Shown in pieces: positions 53,504 through 64,000 of a stretch of 64,000 nucleotides of DNA. Source of the stretch: Nocardioides psychrotolerans (GTDB lineage Bacteria > Actinomycetota > Actinomycetes > Propionibacteriales > Nocardioidaceae); NCBI RefSeq assembly GCF_900113685.1, contig NZ_FOQG01000004.1, positions 110,479-174,478 of the forward strand, in the 5' to 3' direction. The translations under genes were made by a program, and so were the position numbers. A model generated the notes under the pieces. The model was given only the letters and a program-made list of their open reading frames with translations, did no database searches and was not told the origin of the DNA. The first letter of the stretch is position 1; every line of letters begins with the position of its first letter.

Positions 53504-54355
53504 TTGAGCGGCATCGGCAGCGCACTTCTCATGCAGGGAAGCATCCGGACCGAGGGTGGAGGGGGATTCACGCCTCCCGGACCCGCGGACTTCGACCTTC
53601 CCCCCGTATTCGGCGGCGGCTCGTCGTTCACCCTGATGGGTCAGGAGTTCGTGCTCGGCGTCACCAAGCCGATGCTCCAGGTCGTCCTGTCGGGCGTGCT
53701 GATCTTCACCTTCTTCTACCTGGCCTCGCGCAAGCGCGCCATGGTGCCGGGCAAGCTGCAGTTCGTCGGTGAGGAGGCCTACGGCTTCGTGCGCAACTCG
53801 CTGGGTCGCGACATCATCGGCAGCCACGACTTCCAGCGCTTCACGCCCTACCTCTTCACGTTGTTCACCTTCATCCTGCTGAACAACCTCTTCGCCTCGA
53901 TCCCCTTCATCCAGTTCCCGACCTTCTCCCGCTCCGGGATGGTCTACGGCCTGGCGATCATGAGTTGGATCATCTACAACTACGCCGGCATCAAGAAGCA
54001 TGGCTTCGTCGGCTACATGAAGCTCCAGTGCGTGCCCGCAGGGATCAAGGGGCCGATCCTCGCCCTGCTCATCCCGCTCGAGTTCATGTCCAACATCCTC
54101 GTCCGGCCCGTCACCCTGGCGCTGCGACTCTTCGCCAACATGTTCGCCGGCCACCTGCTGCTGATCCTGTTCGCGCTCGGAGGCGAATACCTCATCCTCG
54201 AGATGGGTGCTGCCTACGCCCCGGTCGGCATCCTTGCGTGGGTGCTGTTCGTGGCCGTTGCCTTCCTGGAGATCCTGATCCAGTTCCTCCAGGCGTATGT
54301 GTTCGTCCTGCTCAACGCCATGTACATCTCAGGTGCTCTCGCAGACGAGCACTGA
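53504..54355 (+). CDS. atpB: F1Fo ATP synthase subunit a
   Basis: 283 residues from TTG at 53504: CAGGAGACACG just upstream of TTG supports it, while the alternative ATG at 53531 has no ribosome site. It carries the proton-channel helices with the essential Arg in LVRPVTLALRLFANMFAGHLLL and ends with a helix-rich IQFLQAYVFVLLNAMYISGAL. Membrane subunit that couples the c-ring to proton flow. Confidence 0.96.
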   Translation: MSGIGSALLMQGSIRTEGGGGFTPPGPADFDLPPVFGGGSSFTLMGQEFVLGVTKPMLQVVLSGVLIFTFFYLASRKRAMVPGKLQFVGEEAYGFVRNSLGRDIIGSHDFQRFTPYLFTLFTFILLNNLFASIPFIQFPTFSRSGMVYGLAIMSWIIYNYAGIKKHGFVGYMKLQCVPAGIKGPILALLIPLEFMSNILVRPVTLALRLFANMFAGHLLLILFALGGEYLILEMGAAYAPVGILAWVLFVAVAFLEILIQFLQAYVFVLLNAMYISGALADEH

Positions 54356-54389
54356 GCTGACGTAAGAAACAACCGAAAGGAAGATTGCC

Positions 54390-54608
54390 GTGGAAGGCAC
54401 TCTGAACGGCTCCCTGAACATGGTCGGCTACGGCCTGGCCGCCATCGGCCCCGGCATCGGCATCGGCTTGATCTTCGCCGCCTACATCAACGGCGTCGCC
54501 CGCCAGCCCGAGGCCCAGTCCCGCCTGCAGTCGATCGCGATCCTCGGATTCGCGCTCGCCGAGGCCCTGGCCATCATCGGTATCGCCCTCGCGTTCGTCC
54601 TCAGCTGA
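54390..54608 (+). CDS. atpE: F1Fo ATP synthase subunit c
   Basis: 72 residues from GTG at 54390 with AAAGGAAG upstream. Two-helix proteolipid: loop ARQPEAQ and the proton-carrying Glu58 in [14 protein letters not shown]. Length normal. Confidence 0.97.
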   Translation: MEGTLNGSLNMVGYGLAAIGPGIGIGLIFAAYINGVARQPEAQSRLQSIAILGFALAEALAIIGIALAFVLS

Positions 54609-54623
54609 CCTCGTCGACCCTGA

Positions 54624-55237
<614 letters not shown>

Positions 55238-55238
<1 letters not shown>

Positions 55239-56047
55239 TGTCCATGCGTGGAGCTTCCGCCGAGGCCGCGGCCGGTCTGACTGACCGGCTCGGCCAGGTG
55301 GCGACCCCGAGCACTGCTCTGGGTCAGGACTTCTTCGGAGTCGCGGGCGTGCTCCGCTCGGAGCCCGCCCTGCGACGCCTGGCAACGGACGTCTCCACCG
55401 ACTCCGCGGCCAAGTCCGGTCTGATGCGCTCGATCTTCGAGGGCAAGATCGACGGGGTCGCTCTCGACGTCGTCGCCGATGCCGTCTCGCGCCGCTGGAC
55501 GGCCACGCGCGACCTCGCGGACACGCTCGAGCAGCTCGGGGTGGTGACCGTCGTCCGATCGGCCGGCAGCACGCCGGCCGAGGGCAGCCGTCTCTCTGAC
55601 GAGCTGTTCGGGATCGGGCAGACGATCAACGACAACCCGGACCTGCGCAACGCTCTCGGTGACCCCGCTCGCTCCGGCGACGACAAGCGGGCGCTGCTGC
55701 GCTCGCTGCTCGAGGGCAAGGTCCTTGCGGAGTCGCTGGTCCTCGCGCAGCAGGCGCTCTCGGGTGCCTACCGCACGGTGGGTCTCGCGATCGCCGACTA
55801 CCAGAAGATCGCGGCCTCGGTCCACGAGGAGAGCGTCGCCCGGGTGCGCGTCGCCCAGGAGCTCTCCACCGCCGACCGCGACCGTCTCCAGCGAGCCCTC
55901 ACGCGCCAGTACGGTCGCGAGGTGCACCTCGACGTGCTGGTCGACCCGGCCCTCCTCGGAGGCATGCGGATCGAGATCGGTGACGACGTCATCGACGGCA
56001 CGGTCGCGGCACGCATCGACGACGCACGACGGAAGCTGGCCGGCTGA
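55238..56047 (+). CDS. atpH: F1 ATP synthase subunit delta
   Basis: 269 residues from ATG at 55238. The conserved C-terminal delta domain (VRVAQELSTADRDRLQRALTRQYGREVHLDVLVDPALLGGMRIEIGDDVIDGTVAARI) is clear; the N-terminal part (about 1-100) is longer than in E. coli, as in other actinobacteria. It links F1 to the b subunit. Confidence 0.95.
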
Positions 56048-56106
56048 TCGCCGGCTCCCCCGCCCCACCACATGATTTTCACCAGAGTCCAAGAGAGTAG
56101 GCAGAC

Positions 56107-57744
56107 ATGACGGAGCTTTCGATCCGTCCGGACGAGATCCGGGACGCGCTGCAGAAGTTCGTTTCCGACTACAAGCCGGAGGCCGCCGGCAAGGAAGAGG
56201 TCGGCACCGTTGCCGAGGCCGGCGACGGCATCGCGCGGATCAGCGGTCTGCCCTCGGCCATGGCCAACGAGCTCCTCGAGTTCGAGGACGGCACGCTGGG
56301 CCTGGCCCTCAACCTCGACACCCGTGAGATCGGCGCGGTCGTCCTCGGCGACTTCGACAAGATCGAGGAGGGTCAGACCGTGCGCCGCACCGGCGAGGTC
56401 CTCTCGGTCCCGGTCGGCGAGGGTTACCTCGGACGCGTGGTCGACCCGCTCGGCAACCCGATCGACGGCCTGGGCGACATCGAGACCGACGGTCGTCGTG
56501 CGCTCGAGCTTCAGGCCCCCTCCGTCATGCAGCGCAAGTCGGTGCACGAGCCGCTCGCCACGGGCATCAAGGCGATCGACGCCCTGACCCCGATCGGCCG
56601 CGGCCAGCGTCAGCTGATCATCGGTGACCGCGCGACCGGCAAGACCACGGTCGCCATCGACACGATCATCAACCAGAAGCAGTACTGGGACTCGGGTGAC
56701 CCGACCAAGCAGGTGCGCTGCATCTACGTCGCCATCGGCCAGAAGGGCTCGACCATCGCCTCGGTGCGTGGCGCCCTCGAGGAGGCCGGCGCGCTGGAGT
56801 ACACCACCATCGTGGCCGCCCCCGCGTCCGACAGCGCCGGCTTCAAGTACCTCGCCCCCTACACCGGTTCGGCCATCGGCCAGCACTGGATGTACGCCGG
56901 CAAGCACGTCCTCATCGTGTTCGACGACCTGACCAAGCAGGCCGAGGCCTACCGCGCCGTGTCGCTGCTGCTGCGTCGTCCGCCGGGCCGCGAGGCCTAC
57001 CCCGGTGACGTCTTCTACCTGCACAGCCGTCTCCTCGAGCGGTGCGCGAAGCTCTCCGACGACCTGGGTGCCGGCTCGATGACCGGTCTGCCCATCGTCG
57101 AGACCAAGGCCAACGACGTCTCGGCGTTCATCCCGACCAACGTCATCTCGATCACCGACGGCCAGATCTTCCTGCAGTCGGACCTCTTCGCCGCCAACCA
57201 GCGCCCCGCCATCGACGTGGGTGTGTCGGTCTCGCGGGTGGGTGGTGCCGCCATGACGAAGGCGATGAAGAAGGTCACCGGCTCGCTGAAGGTCGACCTG
57301 GCGCAGTTCCGTGCCATGGAGGCGTTCGCGATGTTCGCCTCCGACCTCGACGCGGCCTCCCGTCAGCAGCTGGACCGCGGCTCGCGCCTGATGGCGCTGC
57401 TCAAGCAGCCGGCCTACTCGCCCTACCCCCTCGACGAGATGACCGTCTCGCTGTGGCTAGGCACCAGTGGGCGCCTCGACCGCGTGCCGGTCGAGGACGT
57501 GCTGCGCTTCGAGCGTGAGTTCCTCGACTACCTGCGTCGCTCGCACGACGGCATCCTGGCCGCCATCCGCGAGTCGATGAAGTTCGAGGACGAGACCGAG
57601 TCCTCTCTCTCTGACGCCTACGACTCCTTCCTCAACGAGTTCGAGACCTCCGAAGGTGGCTCGATCAAGGTCGGCCACGAGGCCCCGGCCGAGGCACTGG
57701 AGGACGAGGACCAGGAGCAGATCGTCAAGCAGAAGCGAGGCTGA
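56107..57744 (+). CDS. atpA: F1 ATP synthase subunit alpha
   Basis: 545 residues from ATG at 56107. Beta-barrel ([14 protein letters not shown]), Walker A GDRATGKT at 173-180, QKGSTIASV, and the alpha signature [15 protein letters not shown] mycobacteria-like C-terminal extension ([13 protein letters not shown]) of about 30 residues is present, a region that in mycobacteria suppresses ATP hydrolysis; that role here is inference. Confidence 0.97.
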   Translation: MTELSIRPDEIRDALQKFVSDYKPEAAGKEEVGTVAEAGDGIARISGLPSAMANELLEFEDGTLGLALNLDTREIGAVVLGDFDKIEEGQTVRRTGEVLSVPVGEGYLGRVVDPLGNPIDGLGDIETDGRRALELQAPSVMQRKSVHEPLATGIKAIDALTPIGRGQRQLIIGDRATGKTTVAIDTIINQKQYWDSGDPTKQVRCIYVAIGQKGSTIASVRGALEEAGALEYTTIVAAPASDSAGFKYLAPYTGSAIGQHWMYAGKHVLIVFDDLTKQAEAYRAVSLLLRRPPGREAYPGDVFYLHSRLLERCAKLSDDLGAGSMTGLPIVETKANDVSAFIPTNVISITDGQIFLQSDLFAANQRPAIDVGVSVSRVGGAAMTKAMKKVTGSLKVDLAQFRAMEAFAMFASDLDAASRQQLDRGSRLMALLKQPAYSPYPLDEMTVSLWLGTSGRLDRVPVEDVLRFEREFLDYLRRSHDGILAAIRESMKFEDETESSLSDAYDSFLNEFETSEGGSIKVGHEAPAEALEDEDQEQIVKQKRG

Positions 57745-57747
57745 CCC

Positions 57748-60136
<2,389 letters not shown>

Positions 60137-60137
<1 letters not shown>

Positions 60138-60523
60138 TGGGCGACCTGCAGGTAGAGCTCGTCGCGGCAGACCGGACCGTGTGGTCCGGCTCGGCCTCGA
60201 TGGTCATCGCCCGCACGGTCGAGGGCGACGTGGGTGTCCTGCGTGGGCACGCCCCGATGCTCTCGCTGCTCACCGAGGCGACCGTGGAGATCTCCGAGGT
60301 TGACGGCCCCGTCGTCGTCGCGGCGGTCGACGCGGGCTTCCTCTCGGTCGCAGGTGACCGGGTCTCGATCCTGTCCGAGTACGCCGTGCTCGCCCAGGAC
60401 ATCAAGATCGACGAGGCCAAGGCCGAGCTCGACGCCGCGCACGGACTCCCGACCAGTGACGAGCGCGAGCTGCGCATCCGTCGCGCCGAGGCCCGCATCC
60501 GCGCGGCCGAGAAAGCGTCCTGA
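60137..60523 (+). CDS. atpC: F1 ATP synthase subunit epsilon
   Basis: 128 residues from ATG at 60137, overlapping atpD by one base. The N-terminal beta-sandwich (LQVELVAADRTVWSGSASMVIARTVEGDVGVLRGHAPML) and a short C-terminal helical hairpin (EAKAELDAAHGLPTSDERELRIRRAEARIRAAEKA) are present. Last gene of the operon. Confidence 0.96.
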
Positions 60524-60546
60524 CCCAGCACTGATCAGTGGCACCC

Positions 60547-60585
60547 CGCGTTGCCCCCGGCCCACCTGTGGTCGGGGGCAACGCG
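60547..60585 (+). terminator. terminator of the atp operon
   Basis: CGCGTTGCCCCCG (60547-60559), 13-nt loop, CGGGGGCAACGCG (60573-60585), then TTCGTT. A 13-bp perfect stem 24 bp after the atpC stop. Confidence 0.85.
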
Positions 60586-60637
60586 TTCGTTAGGCTGGCG
60601 CGACCATCGGGCGCGACCGAAGGGAGGGAGTGACGCG

Positions 60638-61078
60638 ATGCCATGGTGGCAATGGCTGATCGACATCGCCGGCATCCTCCTCCTGCTCGTCCTCGGCTAT
60701 GGACTCGCGCTGGTCATCCGGCGTCGGGCACTGTCGCGGCACGGTGGCACCTTCGAGCTCAGCTACCGCGTGCGCTCGGACCGGGCGGGCCGAGGTTGGG
60801 TCCTCGGGCTGGGTCGTTACTCCGGGCAGACGCTCGAGTGGTTCCGGGTGTTCTCCGTGGCTCCTGGGCCCCGCCGCATCTGGGCGCGCGACACGCTGAG
60901 CTATGACGGACGCCGTGAGGCGCTCGGGGCCGAGCAGATGTCGCTCTACCCCGACCACGTCGTGATCCACTGCCAGACCGCGTCGGGCGAGATCGAGCTG
61001 GCCATGAGCGAGGCCTCCTTGACCGGCTTCCAGTCCTGGCTGGAGGCCCGGCCGCCCGGGACCGACTGGTCGCGATGA
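60638..61078 (+). CDS. DUF2550 family membrane-anchored protein
   Basis: 146 residues from ATG at 60638 with GGGAGGGAG upstream. One N-terminal helix (WLIDIAGILLLLVLGYGLALVI), then a domain with FELSYRVRSDRAGRGWVLGLGRYSGQTLEWFRVFS, the DUF2550 signature. This gene commonly follows the atp operon in actinobacteria. Function unknown. Stop overlaps the MFS gene by 4 bp. Confidence 0.88.
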   Translation: MPWWQWLIDIAGILLLLVLGYGLALVIRRRALSRHGGTFELSYRVRSDRAGRGWVLGLGRYSGQTLEWFRVFSVAPGPRRIWARDTLSYDGRREALGAEQMSLYPDHVVIHCQTASGEIELAMSEASLTGFQSWLEARPPGTDWSR

Positions 61079-62250
61079 CCTCCACGCTGCCGTCCTCCAA
61101 GCGATCGGTCGCAGCGGTCTTCGCGCTCAACGGCGTGCTGATGGCCTCGTTGATCTCGCGGATACCCTCCCTGCGTGAGCGCCTCGCCCTCGACAACGGG
61201 GCGCTCGGCCTGCTGCTGCTCGCCATCGCGGCGGGCTCCGTGCTGGCGCTCCCGACCGCCGGCCGGCTCATTGCCCGCACCAGCGCCGCCGACGTCGTAC
61301 GCCTCGGGGCTTTCGTCTCCGCGACCGGCCTGATCACCTGCGCGCTCGGGGCGTTCGTCAGCGGCTCGGTCGTCGTCGCGGCCGTCGGGCTGTTCCTCTT
61401 CGGGGTCGGCAGCGGGCTGTGGGACGTTGCCATGAACGTCGAGGGCGCCGAGGTCGAGCGGCTGCTCGGACGCACGATCATGCCGCGCTTCCACGCCGCT
61501 TGGTCCTTCGGCAACATCGGCGGTGCCGGCATCGGCGTCGCGATGGCTGCGACCCGGGCCCCCGTCGTCGCCCACCTCGCCGTGGTCTCGGTCCTGGCCC
61601 TGCTGACGGTCCTGGTGGTCGTGCGCGACTTCCTGCCGGTGCGACCGGAGGAGCACCACGAGGAGGGACCGCCGCGCTCGGCCTGGATCGAGCCCCGCAC
61701 GCTGGCCATCGGGCTCATGGTGCTGACCTTCGCGGTCGCCGAGGGTGCGGCCAACGACTGGCTCTCTCTCGCGCTGATCGACGGCTACGACGCCCGGCAC
61801 TGGGTCGGTGTGAGCGGCTATGCCCTGTTCGTCACAGCCATGAGCGTCGGGCGGCTCTCCGGCCCGGTGGCCCTGGACCGCCTCGGGCGCCGCGTGATGC
61901 TGTGGGTCTCGGCGGCCGCCGTCGTGGTCGGCACGCTGCTGACCGTGCTGGGGGAGTGGGCGCCCCTCGTGGCTCTGGGCATCCTCGTCTGGGGCCTCGG
62001 CGCCGCCCTCGGGTTCCCTGTCGGCATGAGCGCCGCTGCCGACGACCCGCGCCGTTCGGCCGCCCGGGTCAGCGTGGTCTCGACCATCGGCTACGCGGCG
62101 TTCCTCACCGGCCCGCCGTTGCTGGGCGCGCTCGGCGACCACGTCGGGACGCTCGATGCGCTCCTGGTCGTCACCGTGCTCATGGCACCGGCCGCCGTGG
62201 CGGTGCTGGCCGCTGCTCCAGCGCCCCGCCGGTCCAGCGTCGACGCCTGA
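61075..62250 (+). CDS. MFS transporter
   Basis: 391 residues, about twelve membrane helices in two halves. Family-type loops: ISRIPSLRERLALDNGALGLLLLAIAAGS and the RFHAAWSFGNIGGAGIG and DRLGRRVMLW motifs. It resembles the FucP/'bypass of stop codon' MFS subgroup. Substrate unknown. Coupled to the DUF2550 gene by a 4-bp overlap. Confidence 0.88.
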   Translation: MTSTLPSSKRSVAAVFALNGVLMASLISRIPSLRERLALDNGALGLLLLAIAAGSVLALPTAGRLIARTSAADVVRLGAFVSATGLITCALGAFVSGSVVVAAVGLFLFGVGSGLWDVAMNVEGAEVERLLGRTIMPRFHAAWSFGNIGGAGIGVAMAATRAPVVAHLAVVSVLALLTVLVVVRDFLPVRPEEHHEEGPPRSAWIEPRTLAIGLMVLTFAVAEGAANDWLSLALIDGYDARHWVGVSGYALFVTAMSVGRLSGPVALDRLGRRVMLWVSAAAVVVGTLLTVLGEWAPLVALGILVWGLGAALGFPVGMSAAADDPRRSAARVSVVSTIGYAAFLTGPPLLGALGDHVGTLDALLVVTVLMAPAAVAVLAAAPAPRRSSVDA

Positions 62251-62270
62251 GGAGTGCCGGGCTGCGCTGC

Positions 62271-63014
62271 TCAGTCGCGTCCGAGGGTCTCCTGCACCGT
62301 CAGCACCAGTTCGGCGACGGCCCGCACGTAGACGTCGACGCGGTCCTTCGCCGTGAAGGCCGCCACCGGGACGGAGAGCACGACGTCGTCGACCTGGTCC
62401 TCCGACGGCCACGGGGTCAGCTCCATCTCCTCGGCCTCGCGGACCTTGAGGTGGAGCCCGACGTCGCCGATGCTCGCGCGTCGGCGGTGGAACTCGGGGT
62501 CGGCGTCGAGGCGGAGGACGGCCTCGGCCCACGCGGGGTCGTGCGTGATCGTGCGCCCATGGCGTGGGTCGTCGCCCGCCCGGTCGAGACGCGGATCGAA
62601 GGTCGACTCCATGTCCGCCGGCAGGTCGGTGGTCTTCCACTCGAGCGTGAGCCCCAGCAGGCTCCCTGGGAGCGGCGTGTCCTGGTCGTGCGCGGCGCCC
62701 GCGACGAGCAGGTTCTCGGCCTCGGCCCACGCCCAGTCGTCCGGAACGAGGGCCGCGCCCGAGAGCAGGACGCGATCGTGCTCCGCGCGGCCGGCGGCGA
62801 TGACGGCCGCGGCGATCCACTCGGCCGTGTCGCCCTGGTGGGACGCCGGGACCTCGCAGCGCTCCAGGATCCGCTCGACGTGTTCCTCGACCAGGTCGAG
62901 GAAGTTCTCACCTTCGCCGTGGTCACGCAGCATGCGGTCCAAGGCCGGTGTCGTGGTGTCGTCGGCAACGCCGTCGAGGGTCTCCACCAGCTCCCAGAAA
63001 CGCTCGGGAGACAT
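62271..63014 (-). CDS. DUF4240 family protein
   Basis: 247 residues from ATG at 63014. The N-terminal MSPERFWELVETLDGV... part matches DUF4240 (a pattern beginning with an FWxLIE-like helix). The rest is acidic and Trp-rich (EWIAAAVIAAGRAEHDRVLLSG) and ends with AAFTAKDRVDVYVRAVAELVLTV. Cytoplasmic; function unknown. It lies just downstream of the adenosyltransferase gene, 2 bp apart, so they share a transcript. Confidence 0.7.
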   Translation of the reverse strand: MSPERFWELVETLDGVADDTTTPALDRMLRDHGEGENFLDLVEEHVERILERCEVPASHQGDTAEWIAAAVIAAGRAEHDRVLLSGAALVPDDWAWAEAENLLVAGAAHDQDTPLPGSLLGLTLEWKTTDLPADMESTFDPRLDRAGDDPRHGRTITHDPAWAEAVLRLDADPEFHRRRASIGDVGLHLKVREAEEMELTPWPSEDQVDDVVLSVPVAAFTAKDRVDVYVRAVAELVLTVQETLGRD

Positions 63015-63016
63015 GC

Positions 63017-63589
63017 TCAGCGCTCGCCGCCCGGGACCCACAGCACGTCGCCGGCCTCACGGTTGGCGTGGCGGGCGAGGATGAAGAGCAGGTCGGAGAG
63101 CCGGTTGAGGTAGGTGATGGCCACCGCGCTCATCGTCTCCCCGTGCTGCTCGAAGGCCGCCCACGCGGCCCGCTCCGCCCGTCGTACGACGGTGCGCGCG
63201 ACGTGGAGGTGCGCGCCGCCGGGCGTGCCGCCGTTGAGGATGAACGAACGCAGGTTGGGCAGCGACTCGTTGTAGTGGTCGCACCAGGCCTCGAGGCGGT
63301 CGACGTAGGCCTGCTCGATGCGCAACGGCGGGAACTCGGGGTCTGCCACCACCGGCGTGCAGAAGTCGGCGCCCACGTCGAAGAGGTCGTTCTGCACGTG
63401 TGTCAGGACCGCCACCACGTCGTCCTCGAGCCGGCCGGTGGCGATCGCGACCCCCAGTTGGGCGTTGGCTTCGTCGACGTCGGCGTAGGCGTGCAGCCGG
63501 AGGTCGTTCTTGGTGGTGAGGCTCATGTCGCCCAGCCGCGTCTCGCCGGCATCGCCGGTGCGGGTGTAGATCCTGGTGAGGTTGACCAT
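63017..63589 (-). CDS. ATP:cob(I)alamin adenosyltransferase (PduO type)
   Basis: 190 residues from ATG at 63589. The PduO signature is clear: LTRIYTRTGDAGETRLGDMSLTTKND, VDEANAQLGVAIA, VQNDLFDVGADFCTPV, FILNGGTPGGAHLHVARTVVRRAERAA and YLNRLSDLLFILARHAN. It makes adenosylcobalamin from cob(I)alamin and ATP. It often serves methylmalonyl-CoA mutase or ribonucleotide reductase. It is divergent from the membrane protein gene at 63609. Confidence 0.95.
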   Translation of the reverse strand: MVNLTRIYTRTGDAGETRLGDMSLTTKNDLRLHAYADVDEANAQLGVAIATGRLEDDVVAVLTHVQNDLFDVGADFCTPVVADPEFPPLRIEQAYVDRLEAWCDHYNESLPNLRSFILNGGTPGGAHLHVARTVVRRAERAAWAAFEQHGETMSAVAITYLNRLSDLLFILARHANREAGDVLWVPGGER

Positions 63590-63608
63590 GGGTGCGAGGG
63601 TAGCCAGC

Positions 63609-64000
63609 ATGCGCCAACCTCGTGTGCTCGCCCTGCTGGTCGCCCTCCCGGCGCTGTCCCTCGCGGCAGCCGGCCTGTTCCACCCGCACAGCCTCGGGGC
63701 CGACACCGCTCAGCGGTGGTTCGAGCTGCACCTCGCCGGGCTGCTGGTCTTCCCGCTCGTAGGGGTGGCGCTGGCCGCGTTGGTCCGGGGACGTCGCGAC
63801 CCGGTGGCGTGGGTGGTGCGGCTGTCGGCGTACGTCTATGCGACGTTCTACACCGCTCTCGACGTGATCAGCGGCCTGGCAGCGGGCTACGTCACCCGCG
63901 AGCTCGGCTCCGGGGTGCCGCGGCCGGACGAGGTCCGGCTGCTGTTCCGGATCGGCACGCCGATCGGGGAGGTCGGTTCGTGGGCCCTGCTGCTGTGCGT
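63609..64000 (+). CDS. integral membrane protein, 3' end outside the window
   Basis: At least 130 residues from ATG at 63609; the frame is open to the window end. Signal-like first helix (LALLVALPALSLAAAGLF), then helices near residues 38-58 (LHLAGLLVFPLVGVALAAL), 70-95 (VVRLSAYVYATFYTALDVISGLAAGYV) and 120 onward (IGEVGSWALLLC). No family is recognised. Divergent from the adenosyltransferase gene, 19 bp apart. Confidence 0.75.
   Translation, partial: MRQPRVLALLVALPALSLAAAGLFHPHSLGADTAQRWFELHLAGLLVFPLVGVALAALVRGRRDPVAWVVRLSAYVYATFYTALDVISGLAAGYVTRELGSGVPRPDEVRLLFRIGTPIGEVGSWALLLC

Overview
The window is high-GC actinobacterial chromosome, most likely from a Nocardioides-like member of the Propionibacteriales/Nocardioidaceae. 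This is inferred from the gene set and order: a fused kgd 2-oxoglutarate dehydrogenase followed by a DUF6104 gene, nickel superoxide dismutase with its SodX protease, a lysA-hom-thrC-thrB cluster followed by rho, and rpmE-prfA-prmC-ywlC-wecA-atpI running into the F1Fo ATP synthase operon. No database search was possible.

Region 1 (1-14.9 kb) is accessory DNA. It holds short, mostly single-gene units: two SigE-family sigma/anti-sigma pairs, lipoproteins, a methyltransferase, a helical-repeat protein, an alpha/beta hydrolase, an RTX-like secreted protein and several unknowns. They are separated by a family of palindromic intergenic sites, some expanded into tandem 34-bp hairpin arrays (positions 1-54, 6885-7054, 7938-8007, 8313-8346, 10367-10536). 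A tyrosine recombinase broken by one frameshift lies at 3213-4126, between 17-bp inverted copies of the site's end sequence. The layout resembles an integron-type cassette array, but the sites lack the classical attC core, so this is a hypothesis. The region ends with a remnant of an Mrr-type restriction enzyme.

Region 2 (about 15.1-19.6 kb) looks like a compact mobilizable element: a MobF relaxase/helicase, a non-coding segment with three copies of a long dyad (GGGGGAACGT-N22-ACGTTCCCCC), an excisionase-like protein and a tyrosine integrase. No attachment sites were recognised.

Region 3 (19.6-33.1 kb) is metabolic core: sodN/sodX, malic enzyme, an MDR oxidoreductase and an SDR, a TetR regulator divergent from a ferredoxin reductase/fatty-acid desaturase pair with two matching operators, an acetoacetate-decarboxylase-like protein, DUF6104, kgd, a lipoprotein and an LCP-family protein. 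A decayed HNH endonuclease follows (33.3-33.6 kb), then a secreted choice-of-anchor P protein and a surface acyltransferase.

Region 4 (37.5-64 kb) is conserved housekeeping DNA: tRNA-Arg(CCG) next to argS; lysA, hom, thrC, thrB; rho; a response regulator and histidine kinase; rpmE, prfA, prmC, ywlC, wecA; two ATP-synthase assembly membrane proteins and atpBEFHAGDC, closed by a strong hairpin; then DUF2550, an MFS transporter, a DUF4240 protein, an ATP:cob(I)alamin adenosyltransferase and a membrane protein cut by the window end.
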